DNA of 64,000 nucleotides, taken from NCBI GenBank assembly GCA_013397795.1, contig VZTJ01000523.1, forward strand, positions 1,850,812-1,914,811. Reading direction: 5' to 3'. Both the position numbers and the translations under genes were made by a program. Of the stretch, positions 10,630 to 23,380 are shown one piece after another. The stretch is from Orthonyx spaldingii. Taxonomy: Eukaryota; Chordata; Aves; Passeriformes; Orthonychidae. Under the pieces are notes generated by a model. It was given only the letters and a program-made list of their open reading frames with translations. It did no database searches and had not been told where the DNA came from. How positions within the stretch are numbered: the stretch's first letter is position 1; the number at the start of each line of letters is the position of its first letter.

Positions 10630-13600
10630 GAGATGATCAAAGTGAGAATGCAAAAGGCTCAGGACATTTAAAAAATGTTCTATTCTGGAAATTGTTCTAA
10701 AACTATAAACAGATTACATTAAAAATCTGTCTTACCCAACATGGTTGCTCATCATCCTTTTTTAGAAGGAGCTATTGAGAAGTTTGGGTAAACAGCCTTG
10801 AAGTCTTTCTGATGGCAGGCTGGAAATTTCTCGGGAATTTTCGGCAACCCGAGCCTGTCTGAAATGGAATATAACCCATTTCTGCTGTTAGGTGCCTTGT
10901 TTTAATCTTGTTACTTGAAAGTGGCAAAGCATATGGGTCAGATCACCCACTCCTGCTAATGGACACAGTTCCCTGGACTTGGGTGTCCAATTATGCCAGC
11001 TAAAGATCTGTCTGTTGCTGGGTTTTATTTCCTTATTTTTCTTGTCTTCCCGATCTCTGACCCTTTATCAAAGCAATGCCGTCTGTAATATGATAATAAT
11101 ATGAAATTCTGAGCTCTCTTTCTGACAATATACCCCAAAGAATTGTCAGGATGCTCACCTTTGTGGGGAGAGCAGCTGATGAGCAGCTTCAGCCTCACGA
11201 TTGTCTTTTCCTGGCACAGGGAGGAAGTTGGGTACCTGTCCCTGGCCTTGTGGTGGGATATTAACCATTTCTGCACTTCCAAGGAGCAGTTGCTCTGTGG
11301 GCTGAGTGAGCAAATAAACTTATTGGCAAATCAACAAAATGGCAGGAGGCCATTTTTCCTGTTTTTAGCTGCACTGTAGTGCTTGGGAAAGTGAGACATT
11401 TGTGAGTTTTTAAGGGCTCCGTCCTCTGGTGCTCTCAATCAGTGTGAGGACGTGGCTGAAGGTGGAGGCAGAAACCTCCAGGCACTGTGACACCTCGGGT
11501 ATGGAACAGAGCTACAAGGCAGGATTTTGATCTCCAAGCAGGATTTGACTTTCTATTTTGATTTATGGGCTGAATATAAATGTGTATTTTCAGGAGTCGT
11601 TAGAGTTTGTGGTTTGAAATACACAGATTTGTGTAGGAAAGGGTGCCCGGGCTCCTTGTACAGCACCACTTACTTCTTTATAGTAGAAAAAATGGCAGAG
11701 AATTGTCTATAGGAAGAAAACCCTTCACCTCAGGCACTTTACACCAAAAAAGTGATGGAATGGTCAGGAATGGCACGATCCATGAGAAAGTGCTGGCTGA
11801 GAAAGTAGGGAAGGAAAAGAGGGAAGAGCTGTGCTGTGCTTCACTGTGAAACATCTACCCCAGGTGTATTTTAAATCTAAATCAGTTTTGGTGCTGTTGA
11901 CAGGGCCACAGAAATGCTTGAGAAGTGTTGGGGCTTGGAGGTGCAAAGAAAGAAAGGCACAGCAGGAAGGAGTTTGGCCAGAAACTGGGATATCCTAAAT
12001 GTTGGGGGACACACATCAGGACAATCCCTTGAAATGAGAGGTTTTGGCACCTGCCAGGCTCCCCTGTCCCCATCCTGTGCAGACTGGGGCTCCTCTCCTT
12101 GGGTGGCAGCAGCACTTGCAGCTGGTGACCCTCGTTTGGTGCCCTTTGGCTCTGCCTTCGCTCCAGCCCTTATCATTTGGGTAAATGCTGCTCTTGTTTA
12201 CAATAATGGGAATTTGGAGCAGCCCCTCTGCCATTTCTCCAGCGCAAATACTGCACTTGGGGTGATTCCCATCTCCTGCTTGGTGCAGATGGAGCCTGGG
12301 AGGCGAGGGAGGCTCCTTCCCAACCTCCCCACATCCTCCTCCTCAGCTGTGAGCCCCGGGTGACTGTGCCAGCCACACAATTCATCTGGGAGGATGGGGG
12401 AGCTGCTCTTGGTCTTTTTCCCCCCTCTCATCTGCCAGCACTTCCCTTCCCAGCTCCAAACCCAGCCGTGGCTCAGGACATGGAGGCAGCCCCCAGTTTG
12501 CTCCCTGCGCCTCGTGGCTGTGGGTTCAGCCCGGAGAAAAGGCTGCCCGGCCGTGACAAACTGTGCATTGGCTCCGTGATTTGTGTAAGCTCAAATTTTC
12601 CACTAATTCACTTATATATCCTAGATGGAAAACACAGCCCCGGGGCTGCTATAAACCATGCTGCTGGAGCCACAAAGGGCCGTCCTGCCAGCTGGGAATC
12701 GCTGGAGCGTGCGGAGCGTCGGGGGCCGGGCAAGGACTCAACCCCAGTGGATGCACTTGTCAGAGGGGCTGAGGTGTGGGAGCAGGTCTGATCCTTCTCT
12801 GGGGTGCTTCCAGTTCCAGCTCAGCCCGGTCAGTGCAGGGACAGGCAGGAGCCAGAGCTGTGTCCTGGCCACCACGCCGGCTCTGGGGTCAGTGCCCGCT
12901 GCCTAAAACCAGCCCCTGGTTTGGGCTGTTTGGTGCAAACATCCTGGCTCCCTGTGCTTGGCTCTCCTGCAGCCTCCGTGCACCCCAGGGCTTTGTTTTG
13001 TGCCGTGGTGCAATTCCCCAGCATTAATTCTCTGTATAAGCCACCCATAGATAATTTCAGAGCGTTTTCTTTTAAGAACAGCAAGAGTGGCACATGGGCT
13101 GATTCCCCAAATGATTGCTTGTCTTGTGACAGAGAGCTGTTGACCTGCTCCTTTAATGTTACAAGTCTGCATCTAACTGCTCTCTTAATCCAACCTACTT
13201 CCTTCTTTTTAATGAAATTGTCCCTTTAGCCTTTTTCCTGGGCTGGCTTTTCAACACTAACATTAGAAACAGTCTGCTCAGTTCTTTCCTCTGCTAACAT
13301 CTTGCCCAGAGCTAACTTGCAGCTTCACTCTGTCAGCTGTAAGATATAGATATACTGTTGTCTTAATTACTCATATTTCTCCTGCTGCTCATAATTCTGC
13401 TTGTTCCACCAAAGAGCTCTTCAGAGAGCTTTACCGCTTCCCTCTCCCTTTCTTTGGGGGTTTAAAGGTTGTCAGATATATAAACGATCCTTGTTGCAGA
13501 GCTTTGGTGGTGACAGTGTCCTTTGTGGAGAAGATTTAGGGGGATGGGAGGACTAAATACGGATGCTTTTAGGCTCCATCTCTGAGGAAGGAGAGAACAC

Positions 13601-16130
13601 ACATCGTACTACCTTGCATAACAGAGCACCAGGGAGGGTGTTTGGCAAATCCCTTCTCTAATGAACAGCGAGGCAGCTGTTTCTTCTGCAGCTTAAAGTG
13701 TAGATGCTGATTGTCAGGAGAAGGGTTTTCTTTATCCACCACTGATTATCCGTGGCTGTATCTGGCTGGCTGCTATTCCTCTGAAAATGCTGTTGAAAAG
13801 GGACTGGACACTTAAAAAAACCCCCTCACTGCTGTGCCATAGGGAAGCTGTAGTCCTTTGTGGTTTCAGCTCTCTCTTTTATGATTATATACTACTGTTT
13901 CTGTTATCTCTATTAATTAATCTGTCTGCCACAGCAAGTATTGCATGTTGAGTGATGTAGAGCAGACTGACAACGTGACGCCCAGGGTTTTTTGGCACAG
14001 GCTGGAACAAGTTCTGTCACCTCTGTGAGCTCTCTAGCGAGTGAAACCTCTGGCCAAAGTCCTTCTCTCGTGGCTATTTCGGGCCTACTCTCCATTTTAG
14101 CAGCCCTCAGCTCCAAGGTAGTTCAGTGGCAGAACAGATTTTAGTATTCCGCTGGTTGTCTCAGTTCAGCTGGCTGACAGGTTCAGGACGCAGTACTGTG
14201 AGTTTATTGTTAATTGAATAAATTAGGAGCCTGTCAAACTGCTGTGCTTGAGCCTGTTTCCCTCACACAGCTTGTGCTGGTGGAGTGGCTGGAGGTGGGA
14301 CAGTGCTTTCCATGAGTGGGGCTTAATCCCCTCACTCCAGGTTTTGTGGTGGTTGCTTTTTATGTATTATTTTATGTATTTATATAAGTTTTAAAAATAA
14401 TTATCTGGTGAAAATGCTGTGCGAGAAATATTTGAACATCGGAGCAGTGAGACGTGGTGACACCAAGGGTAACACACAGGTTTCATCTGATCTAAAAGCA
14501 GTAACAGGCAAATAAACACCAGGCTGCACTAAGTCATGACCAAACTCTTCCAGTAGCACAGATGTGACTAAAGAATCTGTTAGAGGAAGCAAATGGAAAC
14601 AGATGACAGAAACTGGTGAGAGAATTAGAAATAAAGAGTAATTCGGTCCCGTGTAGAGGAGTAGCATGAGGAAAACAGATCTTCAAGTCAGTGCTCTGCT
14701 CTTGAAGAGCTGAAAGGGATCAGAGGAGCTGTCTCGGGCAAGTCAAGTTCCAGGCAGGGTCGCAGGAGTGAGGACGCCTGGGAATTCCTGGCCAGTTGTC
14801 TCCTTTCAGACCATCACCTGCAGGAAACTCGGAGTCAGGGAGCACCATGTGGGTAACACACAGTGCAACCCCAGCCCAGACAAGAACACTGGTGAGGGCG
14901 GTCCTGGTAAAAGTCCAGGCACCCTGAGGTTTGCACAGAAATGTGTTTGGTGCAGAGCAGGCAGAGCCACGGGCTGTGCTGCTCAGCGTGGGCATCTCCC
15001 CCTCTCCATGTGCAGGGTGAGCTCTGCTGAGGCCAGGCTGCCCCAGCACCTCCCTGCCTGTGCACAACAGGGCGCCAGGGCTCCTCCAGAAGGACTCTGG
15101 GGCCGCCAGCTGAGCCTGGCACTGCTCTGAGGGCTGCTGGCACAGCTGGGGCTGCAGAGTGCATGTGGTGAGCAGGTATTTGGCTCTGTTTACTCAAGGT
15201 TTCCTCTTGGAGTGCCAGTGCTGCCTCCTGGGACTGGCTCTGAGGGCACAGGGGTGGGCAAGCTGGTGGCCACGCAGCTGCTTTGGCATCCTGGCCACTC
15301 TGGCACTGCCTGGAGCCTCCCCTGCAGAGGTGTTGGCCAAGGCACTGACCTTGTGCCTCAGCTCTCCAAATATAGGGATGTTTCCCCATGAGCTCCTCTC
15401 TGCGAACCCAAGGGCTGTTAAAAGAAGAAGGTCTCGTGACTGTGTGGTACTTGGATGCCATGGCAATGTAATTAGCTGCAGAGCAATCTTACTAAAAATG
15501 TCCTTGGTGGAGGAGAGGACGGGGTGGGAGAGGATGGATGTTAAAGGGGAGGAAGTTTCCAGACCTGTGGCTTCACCACAACCTGGCTTCTTAAGCCAAG
15601 TCCTTCAGCTCAAATGTGAATCCAGAGGTTCAGTGATGTTTATTTACTACAGTGTCCACGTGGGAGAGAAAGCAGCACAAACTCTTGGAGGTGTTAAGGG
15701 ATTATATAACAGCTTCCCACCCCCAAGCCTTTCCAAGCCTTTGGAAAATTTTATAAAATATCTTAGGCTAAAAACCTTTTGGAGCTGCTGGATAAATTGA
15801 AGTAAACTTCAGAAAAGTATTCCCATTACTTTCCCTTGTTCTCCTTTTTTCTCTTCAATGTTATCTATGGATCCAGGAAATCCTGGGCTGCTTAATCCAA
15901 AGGAGACAGACACAGGGTTCTGCATGGAACTCGGGAAGCCTCGGTGCAGGAAAGCTGTGCTGCTGATTAGTTTATCTCTGTTACTCTGCCAAACCCTCAG
16001 AATTTGGCAATCTTTTCATATCCGTTAGGCCTTTTTCGCTCCCTCCCTCATGACCTCTGTGGCTGCATTTGCCAAAAGTTACCCGTATTGGATATGAGCA
16101 GGATGCTCCCAGGCTGCTGAAGAATTGAAG

Positions 16131-16150
16131 AATTCCAGAATACTGGAATT
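16131..16150. other. 8-base inverted repeat with a 4-base loop
   Basis: AATTCCAG, AATA, then CTGGAATT. A short perfect palindrome, preceded by a near copy of its left arm (AGAATTGAAGAATTCC). Confidence 0.65.
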
Positions 16151-17421
16151 GTGTGAAGCATTTGGAGTTAAACTTTAGCTCTGGTGAGCTGGAAGTTACT
16201 GTAGAGAGTCATTTCACCAAATTTTCTCCTCGGCTGTGTTCTCCAGCAAGGAAGAAATTAATTTCTGTAATTTATGGTTAATCCTACTGAACATTTATAT
16301 AAAAAATTATAGATTGTATGTTTAGGTTAAATGAAGACTAACCATGGTAATAAAAAGTAAGGTTTCATAGAGGTATTTTTTTTAAATTAGGTGAGATAGT
16401 GCAGTGATGCAGTGGAGGCTGAGCTAGGTTTTGGTGGCATTTTGGTGGATTTCTGCATTCAGACCTTGTTCTCCTTTATTTGAATTTTCCTGCATGTTAG
16501 GACAAGGCACAGCCAGCCATGTTTTCCATCCTGAGCAATGAAACAGAGCTCAAGGAGCTGAGATTGTCTTCCCTGCAAGAAAAATTTCTTTTTGTCACCC
16601 AAATCATAATTTTAAGGCATGAAAACTCTTCATCAGGACAGCAGCATGTTAACTCCTAACATTTTGCAGCCTGATCTTTGCAGAGCTAAAAAAACCCCAA
16701 ACCGTTCACTGAAGTTTTTCAGAGTTTGCTCTGGGTTGTAAAAGTCTGTAAGGTCACCTTGATTGCTGCACACCAGCGTGGTCCCGACAGGGTGTCCTTG
16801 AGCAGACAACCATTGCTGTGATTTAATCCAAATCTGTTTAATCATATATAATCCACAAAATTCAAATACGCTCGCCCAGGATCCGGTTTCAGAGCTGTAC
16901 TGGAGGGAGGGAAATCTTGTGTTGTCACAAGTCCTGCTGACATCAGTGGGGTTTCTTATTGATGCAGGACTTAGTGCTGGCACGTGCAATTGCAGCAAAA
17001 TTTGAAATTTAGCATATTTGCATTTTACTGTATTTTTAGGAAGCTGTTGCTCGGAGGTGAGGGAGTAAATGAACTCTGGGCCATGTCCAGCAAAATCTCT
17101 GAGTGAAGAGTTGTGCCAAGTGACAGGGAAAATTGTACAATAATCTGAAATCATTTGTGCTGTGATTAAAAAAACCTGTAAAGGTTTGGTTTCTATTTTT
17201 GTCTTAGAAATTTCTCTTGCTACAAATGAGAAAAGATTCTGTGCTTCCCTCAGGGTGTTCTGTGCTGGGTCAGAGATGTTTCAACAACAAAAACCATAGG
17301 ATTTGTCAGCATAAATAACACACAGATGTCATTGCAGTGTTGATAGTTATGATTTTCATCTCCAAGATCCCAAAATCTGCTCGGCCCCCATTACTAGGAT
17401 GCACACACAGCTCTGTGGCCT

Positions 17422-17528
17422 TGGTGCCCTGCATCCCAAAACCTGTAACCCAAACCTGCACCCCGAAATCAGCATCCCAAACCTGCATCCCCAAACCTGT
17501 ACCCCAAACGTGCATCCCAAAAGCTACC
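17422..17528. repeat. Degenerate minisatellite, CCCAAACCTGCATCC-like unit
   Basis: Roughly six to seven imperfect units alternate between CCCAAACCTGCATCC, CCCAAACCTGTACCC and shorter variants such as CCCGAAATCAGCATCC. The unit length drifts around 15 to 18 bases. The C-rich strand contains repeated CCCAAACC motifs. Confidence 0.75.
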
Positions 17529-17758
17529 CAGAGCCAGGGGAGCTGTGAAGAGCTGAGCAATCCCGGTGAGCAGAGCCCACACAGCCATTAACTGTGCAAA
17601 GTAATCCCTGAAAAAATGATGGAAAGGGCAAAAAGCAAACACCAGACTTTCCAAACCAGTGAGACCCCGGACATGCTTCAAGGTAAATACTGGGATAAAT
17701 AAATAGGGCATGATGTGAGAGGCTGAACCCACAACCACAGTTTGCTGCTCATCCAGTG

Positions 17759-17759
17759 A

Positions 17760-17829
<70 letters not shown>
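17759..17829. repeat. (AAT)n microsatellite, uninterrupted, 71 bases
   Basis: About 23.5 uninterrupted copies of AAT. No interruptions are present, which usually goes with recent length change and polymorphism. It lies about 420 bases before the exon at 18246. On the minus strand it creates a poly-isoleucine frame that is a translation artefact. Confidence 0.97.
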
Positions 17830-18245
17830 GTACAAGGTGAACTTTTTTTCAACCTGCAAACTGTGTCACCTCTGGTGCATTTCTGACGTGACTGTTATTT
17901 CTTTTTCTTTGTGGCCGTTTTGCAATTTTCTCTGGGTTTGTTTTGATTATAAATAGGCACACACATTAGCTAAAGCCAGATAATTTTCTCCTGGCCAGCT
18001 TTGCCAGTAAATCACTGAGCTATGTAATTGGGTTTGTATAAAATTATGCACCGCAAACTTGGGAATAAGTAAAACAGAAACAAAAAGTTGATTTTTGTAA
18101 ATAGCACCCGTTTTTTTCACGCAAAACTTCTGTTTGACTCCATTTTTCTATTCCATATCATGATCATTCTTTAAACGTTGGACGAAAATCCAGCTACAGG
18201 ATAAACTCAAGCAGAACTGGTAACAATTTCTGGTTTGGCTTGTAG

Positions 18246-18367
18246 GTGGAGTTGAATACAGTGGTTAACTACAAGCAATATGTTCTGAAGATGGTGGTGT
18301 TCAGACAAATATCCAATTTGATTCTGATAAATTGGATGCAAGACTTTGACCAGCATGAGAAGAACAG
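18246..18367 (+). CDS. Internal coding exon of an unidentified gene (phase 0 in, phase 2 out)
   Basis: A 122-base segment preceded by a pyrimidine-rich acceptor ending in TTGTAG and followed by a near-perfect donor (ACAG then GTGAGA). Only one of three frames is open; it encodes 40 residues plus two bases, beginning VELNTVVNYKQYVLK and ending near FDQHEKN. The middle is hydrophobic and helix-like (MVVFRQISNLILINW), but too short and too interrupted by polar residues to call a membrane span. Codons look vertebrate-coding (several GTG, CTG and AAG; no CpG excess). The in-frame codon just upstream is the TAG of the acceptor itself, so the exon cannot extend leftwards in this frame. Its two overhanging bases join in phase with the exon at 44590. 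I do not recognise the protein family. A chance pseudo-exon is possible but less likely given the phase match and composition. Confidence 0.6.
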
Positions 18368-21300
18368 GTGAGAACCCTTGAGACTGATGCAGAAATAATC
18401 GGTATTTTGATGGTCAGGAAAAATATTGCCCCAGCAGCACAATAGATCTTCTATTAGAAACTCAAAACACTAATTACAATCTGCCTAAAGACTTATTATA
18501 AATGAAGTGGAGATAGAAACATGTTTATATTATGGGGAGGCTTATTTGCAGATAAGCAGGAAACCAGTCACACGTCTTCACAAACATAATTTTAGCTGTT
18601 TTAATTAGCAGGTTTGCTTTGATTTAATTTAATTCAGTGATTCCTTCTATCTTTACTGACACATGTGCAAATAAAATGGGCTGACCTGACTCCTGCCACC
18701 CCGTTTCCTTTTTCATTTCTGGATTTGTTGTTGTTGATTCCGGCAGTGTTTACGGTGGAATGATGGGGTCAGCACTTCCTCGCAGCACGGCCGCAGATGG
18801 AGGGTGGGGATGACAACTCTGCATCTGAGGGGGCTTTTTTTACCCCAGCACTGCTGATTCCCGAGGTGCTGGATGTCAAAGGCCAGCAGGAGTCCCAATA
18901 ACCTCCAGTTTCCAATCTATTTAGGGTCGGAATGACAAAAAATATACTTTTTTTTTGGCGTAGATGCGGTAAAAGTGAAGTGACCTTTTATTTGCTACAG
19001 AGGCAGACCCTGGAAAGAAGCCCCACGTGTGCATCAGCTTTGGGTGGAAAAACAAGCTTTAAAGCTGTCAGAATTCATATATTTAATGTGTGGAGATTTG
19101 GTGGGTTTATTTAACAGTGAAAGTTGTTATTGACAGAATAAGAACACGTAGTCCGGGATAAAATCACAACATTAATACACCAACAAAACCCCAATCTGTG
19201 TTGACTTTGTTAAGCTTTTTGTTGGTCTGAGGGCTTGGAAAGTATTTTTTCTTCTTTATGGCAGGAAAAAACAATTGTTAATACGCCAGGTGTTGTTATC
19301 CCTTCCCTCTGCAGTGTCTCACTGCTCTATGATAGGTAATTAAAACAATCACTGAAATGTTTCAAAGCTATTGTAGCCTTTACTTGACTTTTAAAATTCC
19401 TGTTTGAAGAAGAATGTTAAAATTAATTTGTATCTGGCTCAGCAAAGTGCTCTTTACTTGAGCAATGGACTTTACAACATTGCCAACAAAAAGAATGGAA
19501 TTAATCTTATATTTGCCTTTATCTAGGGTTATTCTGTTAACTGTTTTATACTGGAAATTAATTTCAATATCATACAGATGCCTACAAGTCCTGAATGCAG
19601 CAGTTTTAGTATGCAGCCACAGCTCTCCTGGTTCATAATCGTGGTAAAAATAAGAATTCAAAAGGAATAAACTTGCCAGGACAATTAAATGATTCTGCCC
19701 CCAGATAATGGGAGGACGGAGTTTGTATTCTCGGTCTGTAAAATCTGTAAGAGGGGAAAGTGTTATTCAAAAAAGTATTGTGTGGTTATTTTGAAAAGAA
19801 TGGTAATTTTACAAGTTTGTCTTTCCATTGAGGAAAAATACTTTGGAGATTGGGAAGCGACCGTTGGGAAAGGAGCGTTTTTGATGTGGAAACGCTCTCC
19901 TGTTTTTCTTCCCCTCTCTATTTTTCCTGTTTCAGTTCCCTGCTTCAGCAGGGCTTTGGAAAGCTTGTGATTCATCCATTATGGAATTCTTGGTCTGTGG
20001 GACAGGATTTTATTATTAGAATAAGCTTTCTTGTAATATATTCTTTTTGATCCCTAAAAAACCCCTTAATCTTTACAAATGAGCATTTTATGTCCCTGTA
20101 AAGGGGATCCTTCTCCCCTTCTTTTCCTGTTTTGTCCCTCTTTGGGATTGGCACTTCCCTGGCATGGGCAGGAGTGGTGGCAACTACTGCAAGCAGAAAA
20201 GTTGAGGAATTTTCGGGACGAATGGAATTGGTTCAGGCTTTGAAACTACTGATTAAAAAAAGGAAAAAGCCACGTAGGATGAAAGTTTTTGGCTCTCCCT
20301 CGTTGGTGTGTGGGGAATCCTTGCCTGGCGTGGAAGTCAATATGTGAATAAAGCAAATGTTTTTACATGTTTACTTATGGAAATCTGAGGGATACCAGGG
20401 AACAGGTTGCAAACCAAAAATATCAATACTGACAAATTCAAATAAGGACTTGTCCCCATTAAATTTCAAATGCTTGACTATTTGTGCAAACATTTCCCAT
20501 TTATCAAAAACAGCACAGCCTCGTCCTCTATTTTTACTCCTTTATGGACAATTTTTAACTCCTTCATGAATGTTTCGAAATCCTTTTCTTCTAACCACAC
20601 ACACAGGTATGGCAAACAAACTTACACATGTGGATAAAAATACGACTTAAATCCTCATCTGCGTCAACACAACTCAACCTGACAGTGTTTTTGTGCCAGG
20701 TGGAACAAAGAGCAATAAATTAGTTCTGAACATTTATGATCTTGCATTATAAAGAATCCAACAGACTGTGTTCAAAATCAATTGTCAGAGTGATGGGGAT
20801 TAATAACTCTGGTTCCGTAACCTTTTCCGTATCTGCAGCCTGGCTAAGGGCACGTTTCAAGATCTGCTGCCATATTTCATTATTGCAACCTCCATTTGAA
20901 AGACCTTTTTGATGCTTAAAAAAAAGAAACAGATTAGTTTTTAGTGGGGCTGGGTGAATAACTCAGAATTAATAATTCACTCAGCGAATTTTGCCTTTTA
21001 TTCTGTGGGAAGAATGAAGAAAAAATAGTTGTCAAAATTTTTCTAGTGAGTCGTTGGGGTTTTTTGTTAATCAAAACTAGAAATCAAAATTCAGGGTGTG
21101 TTACGTGTTTGTGATTGATCAGTCAGGTGGTATTGGTTTAATTCCCCAATTAATTGAGGACAAATACTAGAATAAATTTAATGATTAAATATTTGAGGAG
21201 AGAGTATTTAAAAATCCCTTTCCACCTGCACACAAGCTTAAAATCAGGTTTTGAAAGAACTCTTGAAAGCAAAAATCCGAGTGCACGAAAATTGTTGGAA

Positions 21301-22875
21301 AGGAAATGTAAATAAGGCAGGAATGTGGCCAACCAAGTTTATTACAAGACACAAACAGGTTTGAGGCTTCTACAGCATTTTCCAGCTGCAGTTTCCCTTC
21401 TTAGCTCCAGCACCTGTTTTGGGAGGAGGCAAATAAATATTGGGATAAATATGGGAGCAAGGTAAAGGAGAGGTTTATTGAATTTCCCTGCCTCCCCAGC
21501 TACTGTGCTGTGTTTTCTGGGAGTGAATTGTTCGATATAAGTGAAACCACGTGAAGAATTGGCATCTTTTGGCTCTCTTTTCCTCCCAGCTGGAATGTTT
21601 GCATCCCGCCCGTGCCAGCTCTGCCGGGCTGAGAGGAGTCCGCATCTTCTCCTGCATTTTCATGCCCTTTGTTTTGCTTTCTTCCTAAATAGAGATAAAA
21701 CAGTTAAATATTTCCCAAGCAAACCCACACATGTGATCTCCAGGGCCGTGCATACCATCAAACTGTCATTTCCTTCGATTAACCTTCACCTGACCTCCCT
21801 CCCCGAGGCGCTTTCCGATCCCCTTGTTCCTCCACTCGAGCCTGGCGCTCTCTCAGGTGAGCGCCTCTGTCACTCAGGAGCTCGACACGTTCCTGGAGAA
21901 CCCAGTGGAGATGCTGGGATGGAAAACCGGGCAGGGTTTGCCCTGGATGTGTCCAGAAGTGCAAAGGAAACACAGCTCGGATCAGAGCAGTTGAAAAAAC
22001 CTGAATTTTAAGAGTGTCTATGAAGTGTTTTATGAATATTATGAAATATTTAAGATCGTAAAAGGTTCACGACTGAGATCTGCAGGATTTTTCTGTTGTA
22101 ACTCCTTCGTGTTCTCAGGAAGGGCCAGTTTGTGGAGAATAAAACCACTGCCAGGAGTTCATGAGTCACCCCCTTACAGCAACAGAGTTTGGAAATTGCC
22201 AGGGTCATCTATTTTGTCATTTTGAAACCCAACATGTCTGTGTTTAATCTCAACTTTTATCTACAGGTAGATAAAATGAAAGAAACTGAAAATTAGGATG
22301 GCCAGAAGAAATAAAACTTTTCAAAATGATTCATCCCTACAAAAATTTCAGTTACTCCAAACTGAGCTTTTTTTTGCCTGGTGGTTTGCAAGAAATGCTG
22401 ATGTTTGTGGCAGTTTGGGACAATTTTATTTTATTTCTTTGTCCTGAAATTCCTCTAGAGAGAATAATCTGGAACTGAGATATTATGAATCCAGCCAGAT
22501 CACACTTTGGGCTGACAGCAGAGAAGAGCAAAACCTACATTGAATCCATAACTTGTGCTTATGGAATAAAATATATTTTGGGATGATAATAAAGGCCACG
22601 TGTGGTGAAGTATCTCTTCATCCCAAGGTAAGCTGGTACAGTGGCACAAGCTGAAACGAAGCTCTTTGGTTCTAGGCTTAATTTGACTGTTAAATCTCAT
22701 ATTTTTTTGCTGAGAGATTAAAAATGTGCCATCAGAAGCCTCAGCATCACATCAATTCCTATGGATGAGGATGGTTTATCCCTTAAATCAGTCTGTGATG
22801 TAGTAAATAGGTCAGAAAATTCCTCAACATTTCATCACCAAGCATAGTTTACAGATCTTACAGGATTTTTGTAGA

Positions 22876-22928
22876 TGTAGAATCCTAGAAATATTTAGTT
22901 GGAAAAGACCTTTAAGACCATCAAGTTA
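22876..22928 (-). mobile_element. Old, diverged CR1 LINE tail
   Basis: On the + strand the sequence TAGAATCCTAGAAATATTT then TTGGAAAAGACCTTTAAGA matches the complement of a CR1 3' end (TAGAATCATAGAATGGTTT then TTGGAAGGGACCTTAAAGA). It breaks off into T-rich DNA. It is the most diverged of the CR1 copies here, so an early insertion is likely. Confidence 0.65.
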
Positions 22929-23360
22929 TATTTTTTTTGCTGAATCCCAGTTTGTCCTTTTTTTTGATTATCCCATTAACACTTAGAGAACAGAGTCTAA
23001 GTATGCAGCATCCCATGACTTCTACTCGACCCCCAAGATCGTGAGACCTGTTAGAAAATACCTTTAAAACAAAAAAAAATTGCAATGTAAGATTCTTGTG
23101 CAAACACTGGATCCATTCCTTCTGCCAAGAGTTTATAATCTGATTTTTAAGTTTTAATTCATGCTGGCTTTTTTTTTTCCCCCTCACATTCCAGTGGGAA
23201 TGTTACATTTATAAATCAGGTGGAACAGATACTGCCGATGAGGATGTTGGTGAGAACTTCCAACATGATGTGACTGGTGACTGTACTGACCAGTAGCACC
23301 AAGTTCCTGCACTGGTGGGAACTGGTGTGACTGGTTCTACTCTGTTTTAACTAACACCTA

Positions 23361-23380
23361 AAACAAACAAACAAACAAAA
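23361..23380. repeat. Short (CAAA)n run
   Basis: About five AAAC units in a row, uninterrupted. Confidence 0.85.

Larger units (their letters stand above)
7637..17421. other. Unique DNA, presumably intronic or upstream; no firm gene
   Basis: Contains GC-rich stop-poor patches near 12.0-13.0 kb and 14.7-15.5 kb, where long frames overlap on both strands (up to 213 codons on + at 15159-15800 and 208 on minus at 14835-15461). Overlap on both strands, lack of splice structure and uneven composition argue for chance. No repeats other than those listed separately. Confidence 0.45.

Noticed and set aside
15159..15800. 213-codon + frame, with a 208-codon frame on the opposite strand at 14835-15461
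   Set aside because: Both strands are open over the same GC-rich patch, the translations have no family resemblance, and there is no splice or promoter context. Composition explains the lack of stops.
17469..17852. 127-codon minus frame containing a long isoleucine run
   Set aside because: It is a translation of the AAT microsatellite and adjoining minisatellite.
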